Positions 33,909 to 43,684 of a stretch of DNA of 57,689 bases are shown piece by piece. Made by a program: the position numbers and the translations under genes. Within the stretch, counting starts at the first letter, position 1. Each line of letters begins with the position of its first letter. The DNA is taken from the NCBI GenBank assembly GCA_003225055.1, contig QIAU01000150.1:1-57689 (forward strand). The letters run 5' to 3'. The DNA comes from Acidobacteriota bacterium (lineage in GTDB: Bacteria; Acidobacteriota; Terriglobia; Terriglobales; Acidobacteriaceae). Under the pieces are notes generated by a model. It saw only the letters and a program-made list of their open reading frames with translations, had not been told where the DNA came from and did not search any database.

Positions 33909-35216
33909 CTAGTTTTTAGCTCCGGCGCTCGAAGCTGAGTTGGACTTGTCTTCGGCTTTCTTGTCCTGGAGATTGAACAGTCGCCGGACCAGATCAATCA
34001 CCGTGGTAGCCTCCGATTCCCGCGCCGCGCTTTTCAAGGTCGTAATGGGCGTGTGCATGATCTTGTTGATGATGCCCTTGGTAAGCGCGTCCACGGCCAG
34101 TTCCTGGTCGGGACTCAACTCGCCCAGGCGTCCCCGCACGCGGTCAATCTCTGCCTGCCGGATGGTCTCCAGATGATCTTGCAGGCTGACAATGGTGGGC
34201 ACCACCCCCAGCGTCTGCAGGCGCGCTTGGAAACGCTCGACTTCATTCGCGACAATGGCTTCCGCCCGCTCCGCCTCTTTCTTGCGATCGGCCACGTGCC
34301 CGGAAACAGCCTGCTGCAGATCATCGATGTCGTAAACGAAGATGCCGTCCAGCTTGTTGACTTCCGGGTCGACATCGCGTGGGACTGCGATATCAATGAA
34401 GAACATCGGCCGGTTGCGGCGCCGCGCCAGAAACAGTTCGCCATGTTCGCGCCGGAAGATAGCGTGCGGCGCGCCAGTTGAAGTAAGGACGATGTCGGCG
34501 CGATCGCAAGTCTCGTAGAGCTGCTCGAAAACAATCGCCTTGCCGCTGAATTTCCTGGCCAACTCGACGGCACGATCGTAGGTGCGATTGGCAACAAAAA
34601 TTGAAGCCGCCCCGTGCGCGAGCAGGTGACGCGCCGCCAGTTCACTCATCTTGCCGGCCCCCACCAGGTAGACACTCTTCCCGTGAAGCGAACCAAAGAT
34701 CTTTTTGGCCAGCTCCACCGCGACCGATGCGACGGATACTGCCGATGAGCCGACCGCCGTTTCTGTTCGTACGCGTTTGGCGACGGCAAAGGCGCGGGTC
34801 AGCAGCGAATCGAGCTGCGAATGGACTGATCCTACTGCGCGGGCGACGGCATACGCTTCCTTTACCTGGCCGAGAATCTGCGGCTCTCCTACCACCATGG
34901 AGTCCAAACTGGAGGTTACCCGAAAAACGTGGCGAACCACATCCTGCTCGCGATACTCGTAGAAATAGCTGTCGAGTTCCGCCGGATCGAGCTTAAAAAA
35001 TTGCCCAATGAAGCCGCGCAGGTCCGCGGTTCCGTTGACCGTTCTCGCCAGAACCTCCACGCGGTTGCACGTGGACAGGATCATGCCTTCTTCGACGCCG
35101 GGCTGCTCCGTCAGGCGTTTGCAGGCGTCGGCCAGCCGCGAGTCGGCGAGCGCGAGGCGCTCGCGTACCTCCACCGGCGCGCTCTTGTGATTGACGCCGA
35201 TGAGCTGAAAATTCAT
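33909..35216 (-). CDS. hemA: Glutamyl-tRNA reductase
   Basis: HemA reduces glutamyl-tRNA to glutamate-1-semialdehyde, the first step of C5-pathway heme synthesis. From the ATG at 35216 (MNFQLIGVNHKSAPVEVRERL) it has 435 residues with the catalytic Cys50 in LSTCNRVE, MVVGEPQILGQVKEA, the NADPH fold VYLVGAGKMSELAARHL and a C-terminal dimerisation helix. The longer open frame to 35366 overlaps hemX and is not family-like. The start overlaps the hemX stop by 4 bases (ATGA). The presence of hemA shows heme is made from glutamate here. Confidence 0.97.
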   Translation of the reverse strand: MNFQLIGVNHKSAPVEVRERLALADSRLADACKRLTEQPGVEEGMILSTCNRVEVLARTVNGTADLRGFIGQFFKLDPAELDSYFYEYREQDVVRHVFRVTSSLDSMVVGEPQILGQVKEAYAVARAVGSVHSQLDSLLTRAFAVAKRVRTETAVGSSAVSVASVAVELAKKIFGSLHGKSVYLVGAGKMSELAARHLLAHGAASIFVANRTYDRAVELARKFSGKAIVFEQLYETCDRADIVLTSTGAPHAIFRREHGELFLARRRNRPMFFIDIAVPRDVDPEVNKLDGIFVYDIDDLQQAVSGHVADRKKEAERAEAIVANEVERFQARLQTLGVVPTIVSLQDHLETIRQAEIDRVRGRLGELSPDQELAVDALTKGIINKIMHTPITTLKSAARESEATTVIDLVRRLFNLQDKKAEDKSNSASSAGAKN

Positions 35217-36028
35217 GAAGACACGAACCTGTGAATACCGCTGAAATAATTCGCGGCCCAGGCCACGACGGCGGCGACAAACGCGAACGTCGCCAGATAC
35301 GCCGCCCGGCGCCCTCGCCATCCGGCGTTCCAGCGCGTATACAGCATGATCAGGTACACCGCCCACATCAGCACCGACAACAGTATCTTGGGATCGAGCA
35401 GGTTCACTCGACCGTAGGTCGCCTGCGCCACTACCGTACCTGCAATCAGTCCCAGCGTCATGAACGGAAAGCCAAGCAGCAGCGAGCGGTACCCGATCTC
35501 GTCAATGGTTTCGAGCGCCGGCAGTCGAGACCGGATCCCATTCGATTTCTTTGATTTGAGGCTGCGTTCCTGAACCAGGTAAAGCAGGCTGGCGCCAAAA
35601 CTCAGGAACAAGGCCGCGTACCCGGTGAAGACGAGGGCAATATGCGCGAATAGCCAGCTCTTTTTCACGCCCGGTGTGACAAAGAGCGACGGCTGTTCTC
35701 CGGTGGCAGCGACAAAGGCCAATAAAAACACGATCGGGAAAATTACGATGCCAGGCGAAGTGGTTCGATAAATCAGATACACGATCATGAAAAGCACCAT
35801 GATCATCAGAGCCAGCAGCGACTCCGAGTTGTGTACCGAGGTGAGTGTCGGATGATCGGAAAGGAGCAGAAATTCGGTCAGGGACACAAACTGAAAGACC
35901 ATGCCTAAAACCATGGCAGGCAGGCCAATTCGATTGAGCAGTTCGCTGCGGCGGGTCAGGGCCAGCAGAGCGTAAAGCAGGCCAACCGCGTAGAAGCCGA
36001 GTGCGACACGCAACCAGAGTAGAGGCAT
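35213..36028 (-). CDS. hemX: HemX/CcsA-type integral membrane protein
   Basis: The 271-residue protein has about eight membrane helices (VALGFYAVGLLYALLAL, ALMIMVLFMIVYLIY, LFAHIALVFTGYAALFLSFGASLLYLVQE and others). It belongs to the cytochrome c assembly protein superfamily that includes CcsA and HemX. The tryptophan-rich WWD loop of heme-handling CcsA is not evident. Its place directly before hemA, overlapping by 4 bases, matches HemX, which in Bacillus lowers HemA levels. I therefore prefer HemX; a role in heme export or HemA control is inference. Confidence 0.85.
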   Translation of the reverse strand: MPLLWLRVALGFYAVGLLYALLALTRRSELLNRIGLPAMVLGMVFQFVSLTEFLLLSDHPTLTSVHNSESLLALMIMVLFMIVYLIYRTTSPGIVIFPIVFLLAFVAATGEQPSLFVTPGVKKSWLFAHIALVFTGYAALFLSFGASLLYLVQERSLKSKKSNGIRSRLPALETIDEIGYRSLLLGFPFMTLGLIAGTVVAQATYGRVNLLDPKILLSVLMWAVYLIMLYTRWNAGWRGRRAAYLATFAFVAAVVAWAANYFSGIHRFVSS

Positions 36029-36160
36029 GATCTAGTGTATCGGACCTGGAGGGCGGTTCTCACCCGATCCGGTAATTATAGTCTGCTTCCCGGGTCCGGC
36101 GGCGGCACCCTGCCCTGTCCCCATGAATTGTGACCCCGGTCACAATTAGGCGGATCGGCT

Positions 36161-36523
36161 CTAGGCCACCCCCAGCGTGGCCAGCACTTCTTCCAGGGCG
36201 GGACGGTCAAGCAGCAGGCTGCGGCCTCGGCCCATCATGTCTTCGATCTCGTCAAACCCGCGGAAGAGGCGCATTTTGACGGCGGCGTATTCCTCAGCCC
36301 CGGTAAGCTCGCGGCCGTGGTGCGACGCCCAACCCCTCAGCGTATCCTGGGGCACAAAGATGCTGACCGAAAACATGGTTTTGCGGTCCGCTGTGACATC
36401 AAACACATATTCGACGGCAGGGGCGTCAGATAGGCCAACTGTAGCCGGCCGCTTTCCTACGTAGTAATACTGGTAAACGTAGCCTTGCCCGCCGGTATAG
36501 GTTTTTAGACGACGAATGGTCAT
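36161..36523 (-). CDS. Conserved protein of unknown function
   Basis: The 120-residue protein starts MTIRRLKTYTGGQGYVYQYYYVGKRPA and contains EYVFDVTADRKTMFSVSIFVPQ and EYAAVKMRLFRGFDEIEDMMGRGRSLLLD. It is cytosolic and beta-rich at the N-terminus, helical at the C-terminus. I cannot name the family. It lies between hemX and the serine hydrolase gene. Confidence 0.8.
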   Translation of the reverse strand: MTIRRLKTYTGGQGYVYQYYYVGKRPATVGLSDAPAVEYVFDVTADRKTMFSVSIFVPQDTLRGWASHHGRELTGAEEYAAVKMRLFRGFDEIEDMMGRGRSLLLDRPALEEVLATLGVA

Positions 36524-36553
36524 TTTGGAGCACCCACCGAGCTTTGCTCAGCC

Positions 36554-36575
36554 GGGCAGTCCAGGCTGGCTGCCC
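36554..36575. repeat. Intergenic hairpin
   Basis: GGGCAG (36554-36559) pairs with CTGCCC (36570-36575); a further small stem GAGC-TTT-GCTC lies just before it. It separates the serine hydrolase from the gene at 36161-36523 and is loosely like the palindromes at 2563 and 27830. Confidence 0.45.
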
Positions 36576-36583
36576 CGTGTATT

Positions 36584-37513
36584 TTACGGCTTGCTGCGGT
36601 TGGCGGGCGACACTACCCGGCCATACTCGGAGGCGCGACCCAAACGATCGAACATACGGTAGGCCAGGGCAGAGATTTTGGTGATGGCCTGCTCGCCGCC
36701 GCGCTCGTTTCTGAGGTAGGTCGTCATCGCGCAAATGACGTACGGGCGATTCTTGGCAAATACGATGCCGGAATCGTTGCGTACCGCCTCCAGCTCGCCC
36801 GGTTTATTGGCGACCCGGACATCGTCAGGCAGGTCGCGGGGAAGGAAGCTTTCCTTGTGGGTGCTGAGCATCTTCAGAAAATCGTCCGTCATTTCCTTGT
36901 TCAGCACCTCGCCGCGGTAAATGGATTCCAGCAGCGCCATCATCTCGCGCGGGGTGGAAACGTTCTCTCTTCCTTCGCCCGCTGCCTTCACATCCATCAT
37001 CTTGCGGCGTAAGCGGGTATGGGTCAGACCCAGGCTGTCCATCAGGGCGTTGACATTTTCCATGCCCACTCGATCAATGAGCACATTGGTGGCCGAGTTG
37101 TCGCTGACCGCAACCACCATGGTAGCCAGATCACGGTTGGTGATGCGTGTAACCCCCGGCGTTAGCCCGCCCAGGATGTCGCTGTCCGGAACCAGATCGG
37201 ACGCTTCGACGGTGTAAAGGTCAGTAAGCTTCAGCTTGCCCTGCTGCGCCTGGCGATAGAGCTCCGCCAGAACTGCTATTTTGATCGAGCTGGCTTGCGG
37301 GAAAACGTCGTCGGGATGCAGCAGGAACTTTTGCCCACTGCTGAGATCAAGGATGGCCAGGCCCAGTACCCCGTCCAGGTCGCGGTCGACTTCCCCGATA
37401 CCGGCCTCCAGCTTTTGCCAAAGAACTTGCTGCTTTTCAGATTGCTGCCGAGTCGCCGCAGTCTGAGCAAATGAGCCCGCAACCAGCAATAACAGGCAAA
37501 GTAGCTGCTGCAA
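36584..37513 (-). CDS. Class A beta-lactamase-like serine hydrolase lacking the Glu166 motif
   Basis: The 309-residue protein has a signal peptide (about 1-17, SFAQ) and a penicillin-binding/beta-lactamase fold. The catalytic S75-x-x-K78 (SSIK), the SDN triad (137-139, AVSDNSATN) and KPG at 237-239 in place of KTG are all present. The omega-loop motif ExxLN that carries Glu166 of class A beta-lactamases is not found; the equivalent region reads LRRKMMDVKAAGEGREN (residues about 168-183). Without the general base, fast deacylation of beta-lactams is unlikely. It may be a peptidase or a penicillin-binding-like protein. It lies next to galT in the same direction. Confidence 0.88.
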   Translation of the reverse strand: MQQLLCLLLLVAGSFAQTAATRQQSEKQQVLWQKLEAGIGEVDRDLDGVLGLAILDLSSGQKFLLHPDDVFPQASSIKIAVLAELYRQAQQGKLKLTDLYTVEASDLVPDSDILGGLTPGVTRITNRDLATMVVAVSDNSATNVLIDRVGMENVNALMDSLGLTHTRLRRKMMDVKAAGEGRENVSTPREMMALLESIYRGEVLNKEMTDDFLKMLSTHKESFLPRDLPDDVRVANKPGELEAVRNDSGIVFAKNRPYVICAMTTYLRNERGGEQAITKISALAYRMFDRLGRASEYGRVVSPANRSKP

Positions 37514-37566
37514 ACCAAGTCCTCCTGGCAGGCTCGATTATAGGCGCTACGGGCGTCGTGGAGTGG

Positions 37567-38562
37567 TTAAGGTTCGATCCGGGCTTGTTTGAGCCGCTCG
37601 ACGGCAGTCTCGGATGTCACCGGCGAATAGTACACCTCTTTGAAGGTATACGATTTGTTCTTCGAAGCGAGGACCGGCATGATCTCGATATGCCAGTGGT
37701 AGTCCTCGTCGATCGTCTTCCAGTAACCCAGACTTTCCGAGCGATGCAGGCTGTTTGGTGAGGTGTGCAGCACTAGGTGAAAATCCTCAGTGACGGTACG
37801 GATCCGTTGCAGGGTGCGCCGAAGGAGAACCGCTAAATCGGCCATGACTCCCGGCCGCGCCACGGCGGAGCGCTCGAAGGCTGCCTCGTGAGGGCGCGGC
37901 AGAAGCCAGGTTTCATACGGAACGCGTGGCGCATAGGGACAAAGTGCAACGTAATCACCCCGTGTCTCAAGCACGCGCTGGTTTTGACGCTCCTCTTGCG
38001 AAAGAATATCGCAGAACACGCAGCGCTCTTTCTGATCGAAGTAGTCTCGCCCGGCGCGCAATTCATAAAGCACACGTCGCGGAACAAACGTCGTAGCCGT
38101 CAGTTGCGAATTGGGATGTTCGAATTCCTGTCCTGCCGTTACACCGTGGTTTTTGAAAATGCTGACGTACTTGAAGCGCTGGTCACGCTTCAGGTCTTGG
38201 ATACGCTGTCCGGCTAACAGCAGGAATTGTTCGATTTCGCGCTCGCTGGCGTTCCACAAGTGCCGATCGTGCCGAGGATTCTCTACCAGCACCTCGTGCG
38301 CGCCGACCGACCGCATACGGTCATACAGGCCGTCGCCACGGCGGGCAGGCTCCCCTTCGATACGATAAAGCGGGTTGGGATGTACGACGGAGCGTGCCGC
38401 CCACGGGCTGCCGTCCAATCCCGGTGTCGTAGAAATCACCTGCAGGGGGCTGGTCGAGACCGCACAAAAGCGACAGAAATCTTCCGGCCGGGGAACATTT
38501 TCGGGAACATCGTCGCCGGTGATCACCCAGGAGCGGGTTATCGGATCTTTGCGAAGCTCCAT
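37567..38562 (-). CDS. galT: Galactose-1-phosphate uridylyltransferase
   Basis: GalT exchanges UMP between UDP-glucose and galactose 1-phosphate (Leloir pathway). The 331-residue protein shows [13 protein letters not shown] at the start, [39 protein letters not shown], the second Cys-x2-Cys-like pair in RCVFCDI and the active-site [10 protein letters not shown] near the end. It belongs to the GalT branch of the HIT superfamily; ADP-glucose or similar sugar-1-phosphate specificity cannot be excluded. It is divergent from mutS with 118 bases between the start codons. Confidence 0.92.
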   Translation of the reverse strand: MELRKDPITRSWVITGDDVPENVPRPEDFCRFCAVSTSPLQVISTTPGLDGSPWAARSVVHPNPLYRIEGEPARRGDGLYDRMRSVGAHEVLVENPRHDRHLWNASEREIEQFLLLAGQRIQDLKRDQRFKYVSIFKNHGVTAGQEFEHPNSQLTATTFVPRRVLYELRAGRDYFDQKERCVFCDILSQEERQNQRVLETRGDYVALCPYAPRVPYETWLLPRPHEAAFERSAVARPGVMADLAVLLRRTLQRIRTVTEDFHLVLHTSPNSLHRSESLGYWKTIDEDYHWHIEIMPVLASKNKSYTFKEVYYSPVTSETAVERLKQARIEP

Positions 38563-38650
38563 CTGCTTAAGGAAAACACCCGCGCCTGGCCTGCGTCAAC
38601 TGCCACCCGAGGAGGTCGTGATCGACGCCGAGGGGAACGGCGGCTGCCTT

Positions 38651-38659
38651 TGTTATAAT
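38651..38659 (+). promoter_or_regulatory. Extended -10 promoter of mutS
   Basis: TGTTATAAT, a perfect extended -10 (TG-n-TATAAT), lies 21 bases before the mutS start codon at 38681. The -35 is weak, as is usual with extended -10 promoters. Confidence 0.6.
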
Positions 38660-38680
38660 CCGCCCACGCACCCGCAGCAG

Positions 38681-41326
38681 ATGACCGAGCCGTCCACCCC
38701 GCTGATGCGGCAGTACGCCGCCATCAAAAAAGAGCATCCCCAGACCCTGTTGTTCTTCCGCCTGGGAGATTTTTACGAACTGTTCTTCGAAGATGCCGTG
38801 GTGGCCGCGCGCGAATTGCAGATCACGCTCACTTCCCGCAACAAGGAAAAAGGCATTGCCGTCCCCATGTGCGGGGTGCCTTACCATTCCGCGGATAACT
38901 ATATCTCCAAGCTCATTCGCAAGGGATTCAAAGTCGCCATTTGCGATCAGATGGAAGATCCACGGCTCGCGAAGAAGCTAGTGCGGCGGGAAGTGACGCG
39001 TGTAGTAACCCCGGGGACGGCAGCCGATTCGTCCCTCAGTTCCGAAGAGAACAACTTTCTCGCCGCCGTGGCGCAGCTGGGCGCAAGGGTGGGATTTGCC
39101 GCGCTCGACCTGTCTACCGGCGAATTTCGCGCCACGGAGTTTCAGGGCGACGAGGCAGCGCGACGTGTCCAGGAAGAGTTGGAACAGTTACGGGCGAAGG
39201 AATTGCTCTACGCTTCGAATACTCCGCTTTTCGACGGGCCGGGTCGCTGGGGAGAACCGTCGCCCTTCGGGCGGCCGTCGCTTGACGATGCTCAATGCTC
39301 CCCGACTCCTCTTGACGACTGGGTCTTCGCTCCCGACCACGCCATTCCGCTGCTGGAGAACCATTTTGGTGTGCTTTCCCTCGAAGGCTTCGGGCTTTCG
39401 GGCAAGACAGCCGCAGCCTCGGCCGCGGGAGCGATTCTTCATTATGTGCATTCCACCCAGCGCGGCAAGTTGGACCATGTCGATCGCATCGGATTTTATG
39501 AGCGCCAGACCTGCCTGGTGCTCGATGCGGTCACCGTTCGCAACCTGGAGCTGATTGAGCCACTGTTCGCTGGAAACCACGATGGGGTGACCTTGTTCCG
39601 CTGTCTGGATGCGACCGTCACTCCCATGGGCAAGCGCCTGCTTCGCTCCTGGATGCTGCGGCCGTCGGTTGATCTGGCAGAAATCCAACTGCGTTTGGAC
39701 GCGGTGGAAGCCCAGACTAAAGACACCATCGCTCGCGAGCAATTGCGGCAGGCGCTTGACGGCATTCTCGATCTGGAGCGCCTGCTCAGCCGTGTAACCC
39801 TGGAAACAGCGAATCCTCGCGACGTGCAGGCGCTTTCCGTCTCGCTGGGAAAGATTCCGGCGGTCCGCACCGCCCTGGGACGCCTGCCGGCAGAGCGCCT
39901 GGCAGCGCTCGATAGCTCGATTGACGAACTTGCTGATCTGCGGGCGCGCATTGACCAGACCATCATGGCCGAGCCTCCCGTCAGTTTCACCGACGGAGGG
40001 GTCATTGCGGCCGGCGTGGACAAGGATCTCGACGAACTCCGCGACCTCAGCCGCAACAGCAAGCAATATCTTGCGCAAATCGAGCAAAGAGAACGGCAGC
40101 GCACCGGTATCGCGTCGCTGAAAGTGAAATTCAACGCGGTCTTTGGTTATTACATCGAGATTTCCCGGGCAAATCTGCATCTGGCTCCCCCGGATTACGA
40201 TCGCAAGCAAACCCTGGTCAATGCCGAGCGCTTCACCACCCCAGAGTTAAAGGAATACGAATCGAAAATTCTCGATGCCCAGGAGAAGATCGTCGAGATT
40301 GAGCGGCGGCTTTTTTCCGAACTGCGGGCGGCCATAGCCGGGGAAGCCAGGCGCATCCGGCAGAGCGCGCTGGCCCTGGCGGAAACCGACGTCCTCGCAG
40401 CCTTCGGCCATATCGCAGCGGTGCGCAACTATTGTCGTCCGAAGTTTGACAACGCCGACGAAATGGAAATTATTCAGGGCCGCCATCCGGTCATTGAGCA
40501 ACAGGAATTGGCTGGAGGAAAGGAGCGCTTTGTCCCCAATGATCTCTATCTGAACGCCGCCACCCACACCATCCTGCTTCTGACCGGGCCCAATATGGGC
40601 GGCAAATCCACTTACCTCAGGCAGGTGGCGCTAATCGTGATCCTGGCGCAGATGGGATCATTTGTCCCGGCCCGCTCCGCGCGACTCAGCATAGTGGACC
40701 GGGTGTTCACGCGCATTGGCGCCAGCGACAATTTGGCCCGCGGCCGGTCCACATTCATGGTCGAGATGACCGAAACCGCCGCCATCCTGCATACGGCTAC
40801 GCCCCGTTCCCTCATTTTGCTGGACGAAGTCGGCCGGGGCACGGCCACTTACGATGGTTTGGCGATTGCGTGGGCAGCCATCGAGCACATCCACGCGCGC
40901 ACTCGCGCCAAGACCCTGTTCGCCACGCATTACTTTGAATTGACTGAGTTGGCCGACCGCTTATCCGGGGTGAAGAACTATCACGTTTCCGTGAAGGAGA
41001 CCGCTGGCGGCATCGTCTTTCTACGAAAAGTCGAAGCGGGAGCGGCTGATCGTAGCTACGGCATTGAGGTTGCCAAACTCGCCGGACTCCCTCACGAGGT
41101 TGTGGTTCGCGCCCGCGAAGTCCTGGAAGAGCATGAGAACCGAGAGCAGAGGTTAACCGATCAGTTGGCCAACGACGAATTCGAGCCCCGCCGGCGTGCG
41201 CAGCTGACGATCTTTACTCCCTTGTCGCATCAGGTGGTCGAGCGGTTGCGAGAAGTTGATTTGAACCGTCTCACGCCACTGGAAGCGCTGAACCTGTTAG
41301 CGGAGCTGAAGAGGCAAATTGAATAG
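38681..41326 (+). CDS. mutS: DNA mismatch repair protein MutS
   Basis: MutS binds mismatches and starts methyl- or nick-directed repair. From the ATG at 38681 ([21 protein letters not shown]) the protein has 881 residues, normal for MutS1. The mismatch-reading Phe and Glu lie in FYE (31-33, [11 protein letters not shown]); the lever and clamp regions follow, and the ATPase has Walker [10 protein letters not shown] at about 636-644 and Walker [17 protein letters not shown], then [12 protein letters not shown]. The longer open frame upstream (from 38375) runs antisense through galT and is not used. No mutL is in the window. Confidence 0.98.
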   Translation: MTEPSTPLMRQYAAIKKEHPQTLLFFRLGDFYELFFEDAVVAARELQITLTSRNKEKGIAVPMCGVPYHSADNYISKLIRKGFKVAICDQMEDPRLAKKLVRREVTRVVTPGTAADSSLSSEENNFLAAVAQLGARVGFAALDLSTGEFRATEFQGDEAARRVQEELEQLRAKELLYASNTPLFDGPGRWGEPSPFGRPSLDDAQCSPTPLDDWVFAPDHAIPLLENHFGVLSLEGFGLSGKTAAASAAGAILHYVHSTQRGKLDHVDRIGFYERQTCLVLDAVTVRNLELIEPLFAGNHDGVTLFRCLDATVTPMGKRLLRSWMLRPSVDLAEIQLRLDAVEAQTKDTIAREQLRQALDGILDLERLLSRVTLETANPRDVQALSVSLGKIPAVRTALGRLPAERLAALDSSIDELADLRARIDQTIMAEPPVSFTDGGVIAAGVDKDLDELRDLSRNSKQYLAQIEQRERQRTGIASLKVKFNAVFGYYIEISRANLHLAPPDYDRKQTLVNAERFTTPELKEYESKILDAQEKIVEIERRLFSELRAAIAGEARRIRQSALALAETDVLAAFGHIAAVRNYCRPKFDNADEMEIIQGRHPVIEQQELAGGKERFVPNDLYLNAATHTILLLTGPNMGGKSTYLRQVALIVILAQMGSFVPARSARLSIVDRVFTRIGASDNLARGRSTFMVEMTETAAILHTATPRSLILLDEVGRGTATYDGLAIAWAAIEHIHARTRAKTLFATHYFELTELADRLSGVKNYHVSVKETAGGIVFLRKVEAGAADRSYGIEVAKLAGLPHEVVVRAREVLEEHENREQRLTDQLANDEFEPRRRAQLTIFTPLSHQVVERLREVDLNRLTPLEALNLLAELKRQIE

Positions 41327-41396
41327 AAGTGGTTTCAAATGCACGCCCGATCCTTCGCGGGCTGGATGCCCGCTCAGGATAACGTCATAAAATCCA

Positions 41397-42515
41397 GTGA
41401 GTAACCAGCAACAACTAGCGTCCATTCGCGCGCAGGTCGGCCAACTGCTCATCGTCGGCTTTGAGGGGACCGAGGTCTCCCCGCGGCTCACTTCCCTGCT
41501 CACGCGCCTGCAGCCGGCCGGGGTAATTCTTTTCGCCCGCAACCTGGTCAGCGCGCAACAAACTCACCAGCTGCTGAAAGCGTGTCAAAAATTGGTGTCA
41601 CCCCCCCTGTTTCGCTGTGTCGACATGGAGGGCGGGTTGGTTGATCGGCTGAAGAAAGCGCTGGAACCGGCGCCTTCCGCGGCCGACGTATTCGCCACCG
41701 GCGACCGCCAACTCTTTCGCAAGCATGGCCGGGTCATCGGTGAAGAATGTTGCGCCCTGGGCTTCAACACGGATTTTGCGCCGGTATCGGACCTGGCATT
41801 CCCGGCTTCGCGCTCGGTAATGAGTTCGCGCGCGGTTTCCGAGAATCCCCGGCTGACCGTGCTCTATGTTCGGGAATTTCTGCGGGGTCTGGCACAAGCA
41901 GGCGTGCTGGGATGCGGAAAGCATTTTCCGGGCCTGGGCGAAGGCACCCTGGATTCGCATCAATACTTGCCGGTTATCCATAAGCCCTGGAAGCGACTCT
42001 GGAGCCAGGATTTATACCCCTATCGGGTTCTGCGGCGCAATTACCCGTTCGTGATGGTTTCGCATGCTGCCTACCCAGCCGTAACCGGCGACAAGATCCC
42101 GGCCTCGCTCTCCGATAAGTGGATCAGCAACGTGCTGCGCAAGAAAATCCGCTATCGTGGATTAGTTGTCTCAGACGATTTGGAAATGGGTGGCATTCTG
42201 ACCGCCGCCCCTATACACCACTCTGCCGTCGAGCACATCCGCGCCGGCGGAGACTTGTGCCTGATCTGTCACAAGGAAGAATCGATCAAGCAGGCATACG
42301 AAGCACTTCTAAGAGAAGCGGAGCAGGACAGGAAGTTTGCTGAACGAGTCAGCGAGTCGGCCGCCCGTATTCTTAGTTTCAAGAAGAAGGCGAAGGAAGT
42401 GAAGCGGACCATGCTTCCGCCGACACCCACTAAAATCGAGCGGCTGACTCGCCAATTATGGGAGTTTTCCGAACAAGTGCGGCTCGAAACCCTTGCCCGT
42501 CGGGAGCAATCGTGA
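41397..42515 (+). CDS. nagZ: Glycoside hydrolase family 3, probable beta-N-acetylhexosaminidase NagZ
   Basis: NagZ removes GlcNAc from GlcNAc-anhydroMurNAc-peptides during peptidoglycan recycling. The 372-residue protein starts at a GTG (41397) and shows VGQLLIVGFEGTE, VDMEGGLVDRL, NTDFAPVSDL, the NagZ loop KHFPGLGEGTLDSH with the Asp/His dyad, and the nucleophile Asp in SDDLEMGG. The absence of a signal peptide places it in the cytoplasm. Its stop overlaps the anmK start by 4 bases, so the next recycling step is translationally coupled. Confidence in NagZ over other GH3 enzymes comes from the loop and the neighbour. Confidence 0.93.
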   Translation: MSNQQQLASIRAQVGQLLIVGFEGTEVSPRLTSLLTRLQPAGVILFARNLVSAQQTHQLLKACQKLVSPPLFRCVDMEGGLVDRLKKALEPAPSAADVFATGDRQLFRKHGRVIGEECCALGFNTDFAPVSDLAFPASRSVMSSRAVSENPRLTVLYVREFLRGLAQAGVLGCGKHFPGLGEGTLDSHQYLPVIHKPWKRLWSQDLYPYRVLRRNYPFVMVSHAAYPAVTGDKIPASLSDKWISNVLRKKIRYRGLVVSDDLEMGGILTAAPIHHSAVEHIRAGGDLCLICHKEESIKQAYEALLREAEQDRKFAERVSESAARILSFKKKAKEVKRTMLPPTPTKIERLTRQLWEFSEQVRLETLARREQS

Positions 42516-43684
42516 TCGTCGCTGGCGTGATGAGCGGGACCTCGGCCGACGGCATTGACGTTGCTCTGGTTCGAATCAATTCGCGCCAGAAAAGCCGCAA
42601 TAAGACGCCCGGCTTTCACTGGCCGACCTTTCGCCTGCTGGCTCACGCCGAGTATCCCTATCCGAAAGATGTGCGTCGCGCTGTGCTGGCCGCCATGAAT
42701 GCAACCCGTACCAACGTGGCCGATCTGGCACGGCTGAATTTTCTGCTGGGAGAGCTATATGCGGAAGCGGTTGCCGCCACCCAGCAAAAGTACCGCCTGA
42801 GAGTCGAACTCGTCGGCTGTCACGGGCAGACGCTGTATCACCAGGGCGAGGCCAATCCCTTTCTCGGGCGCAAGCTGGCCGTCACCTGGCAGACGGGTGA
42901 GGGCTCCGTGATGGCCGCCCGGCTCGGTGTACCGGTTGTCACCGATTTCCGGCCGGGCGACATGGCTGCGGGCGGAAAAGGCGCTCCGCTCGTTCCATTT
43001 CTGGATTACATTCTTTATCGCAGTCCGACGATCGGCCGGGTAGTACAGAACATCGGCGGGATTGCCAATCTGACCGCTATTCCCGCCAGCTCCTCACCCG
43101 AGCAGGTGCAGGCCTTCGATACCGGTCCCGGCAACATGGTGATCGACGCCGTCATGGACCAGCTATACGACAAGCCTTATGACATCGATGGTTATGTGGC
43201 GGCGACGGGCACCGTCATGGAACCTATCCTTTCCCAATTGCTGCGTGCCCCATTCTTTCTGCGCAAACCGCCCAAGACCGCTGGCCGCGAAGAGTTTGGC
43301 CGCGAATTTGTCGGCGACTTCCTCCGTCGCTGCCGGCGTTCGCGCAAGCAGGACATCGCGGCCACCGCCACCGCCCTGACTGCACGCTCCGTCGCCCTTG
43401 CCCTACGGCGGTTTGTGGTGAAGCGCCGGGGTTCTTACCAAGAACTCGTCATCTCCGGAGGCGGAGCGAAAAATCCAACCTTGCTGAGCATGATGAATGC
43501 CGAGCTGGCCAAGCTGGGAATTCAGCTCCGCCTCTCCGATGAATTTGGCTTGCCGATCGAGGCCAAGGAAGCAGTCGCCTTTGCGGTGCTCGCCTTTCAA
43601 AGCTGGCATCGGCAACCCTCGAACATCCCGTCAGCAACCGGCGCAAGCCGTCCCGCCATTCTGGGCAAGATTTCTTATGCTTGA
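42512..43684 (+). CDS. anmK: Anhydro-N-acetylmuramic acid kinase
   Basis: AnmK phosphorylates 1,6-anhydro-MurNAc to MurNAc 6-phosphate, returning it to wall synthesis. From the GTG at 42512 the protein has 390 residues and contains GVMSGTSADGIDVALV, CHGQTLYHQGE, DFRPGDMAAGGKGAPLVPFLDY, NIGGIANLT and FDTGPGNMVIDAVMD, all family signatures. It overlaps nagZ by 4 bases and the binding-protein gene by 8 bases, indicating one coupled operon. Its substrate is the product of lytic transglycosylases such as the one at 10110-12422. Confidence 0.97.
   Translation: MIVAGVMSGTSADGIDVALVRINSRQKSRNKTPGFHWPTFRLLAHAEYPYPKDVRRAVLAAMNATRTNVADLARLNFLLGELYAEAVAATQQKYRLRVELVGCHGQTLYHQGEANPFLGRKLAVTWQTGEGSVMAARLGVPVVTDFRPGDMAAGGKGAPLVPFLDYILYRSPTIGRVVQNIGGIANLTAIPASSSPEQVQAFDTGPGNMVIDAVMDQLYDKPYDIDGYVAATGTVMEPILSQLLRAPFFLRKPPKTAGREEFGREFVGDFLRRCRRSRKQDIAATATALTARSVALALRRFVVKRRGSYQELVISGGGAKNPTLLSMMNAELAKLGIQLRLSDEFGLPIEAKEAVAFAVLAFQSWHRQPSNIPSATGASRPAILGKISYA

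Noticed and set aside
38375-38680. N-terminal extension of MutS
   Set aside because: It is antisense to galT; the promoter at 38651-38659 and the family alignment fix the start at 38681.
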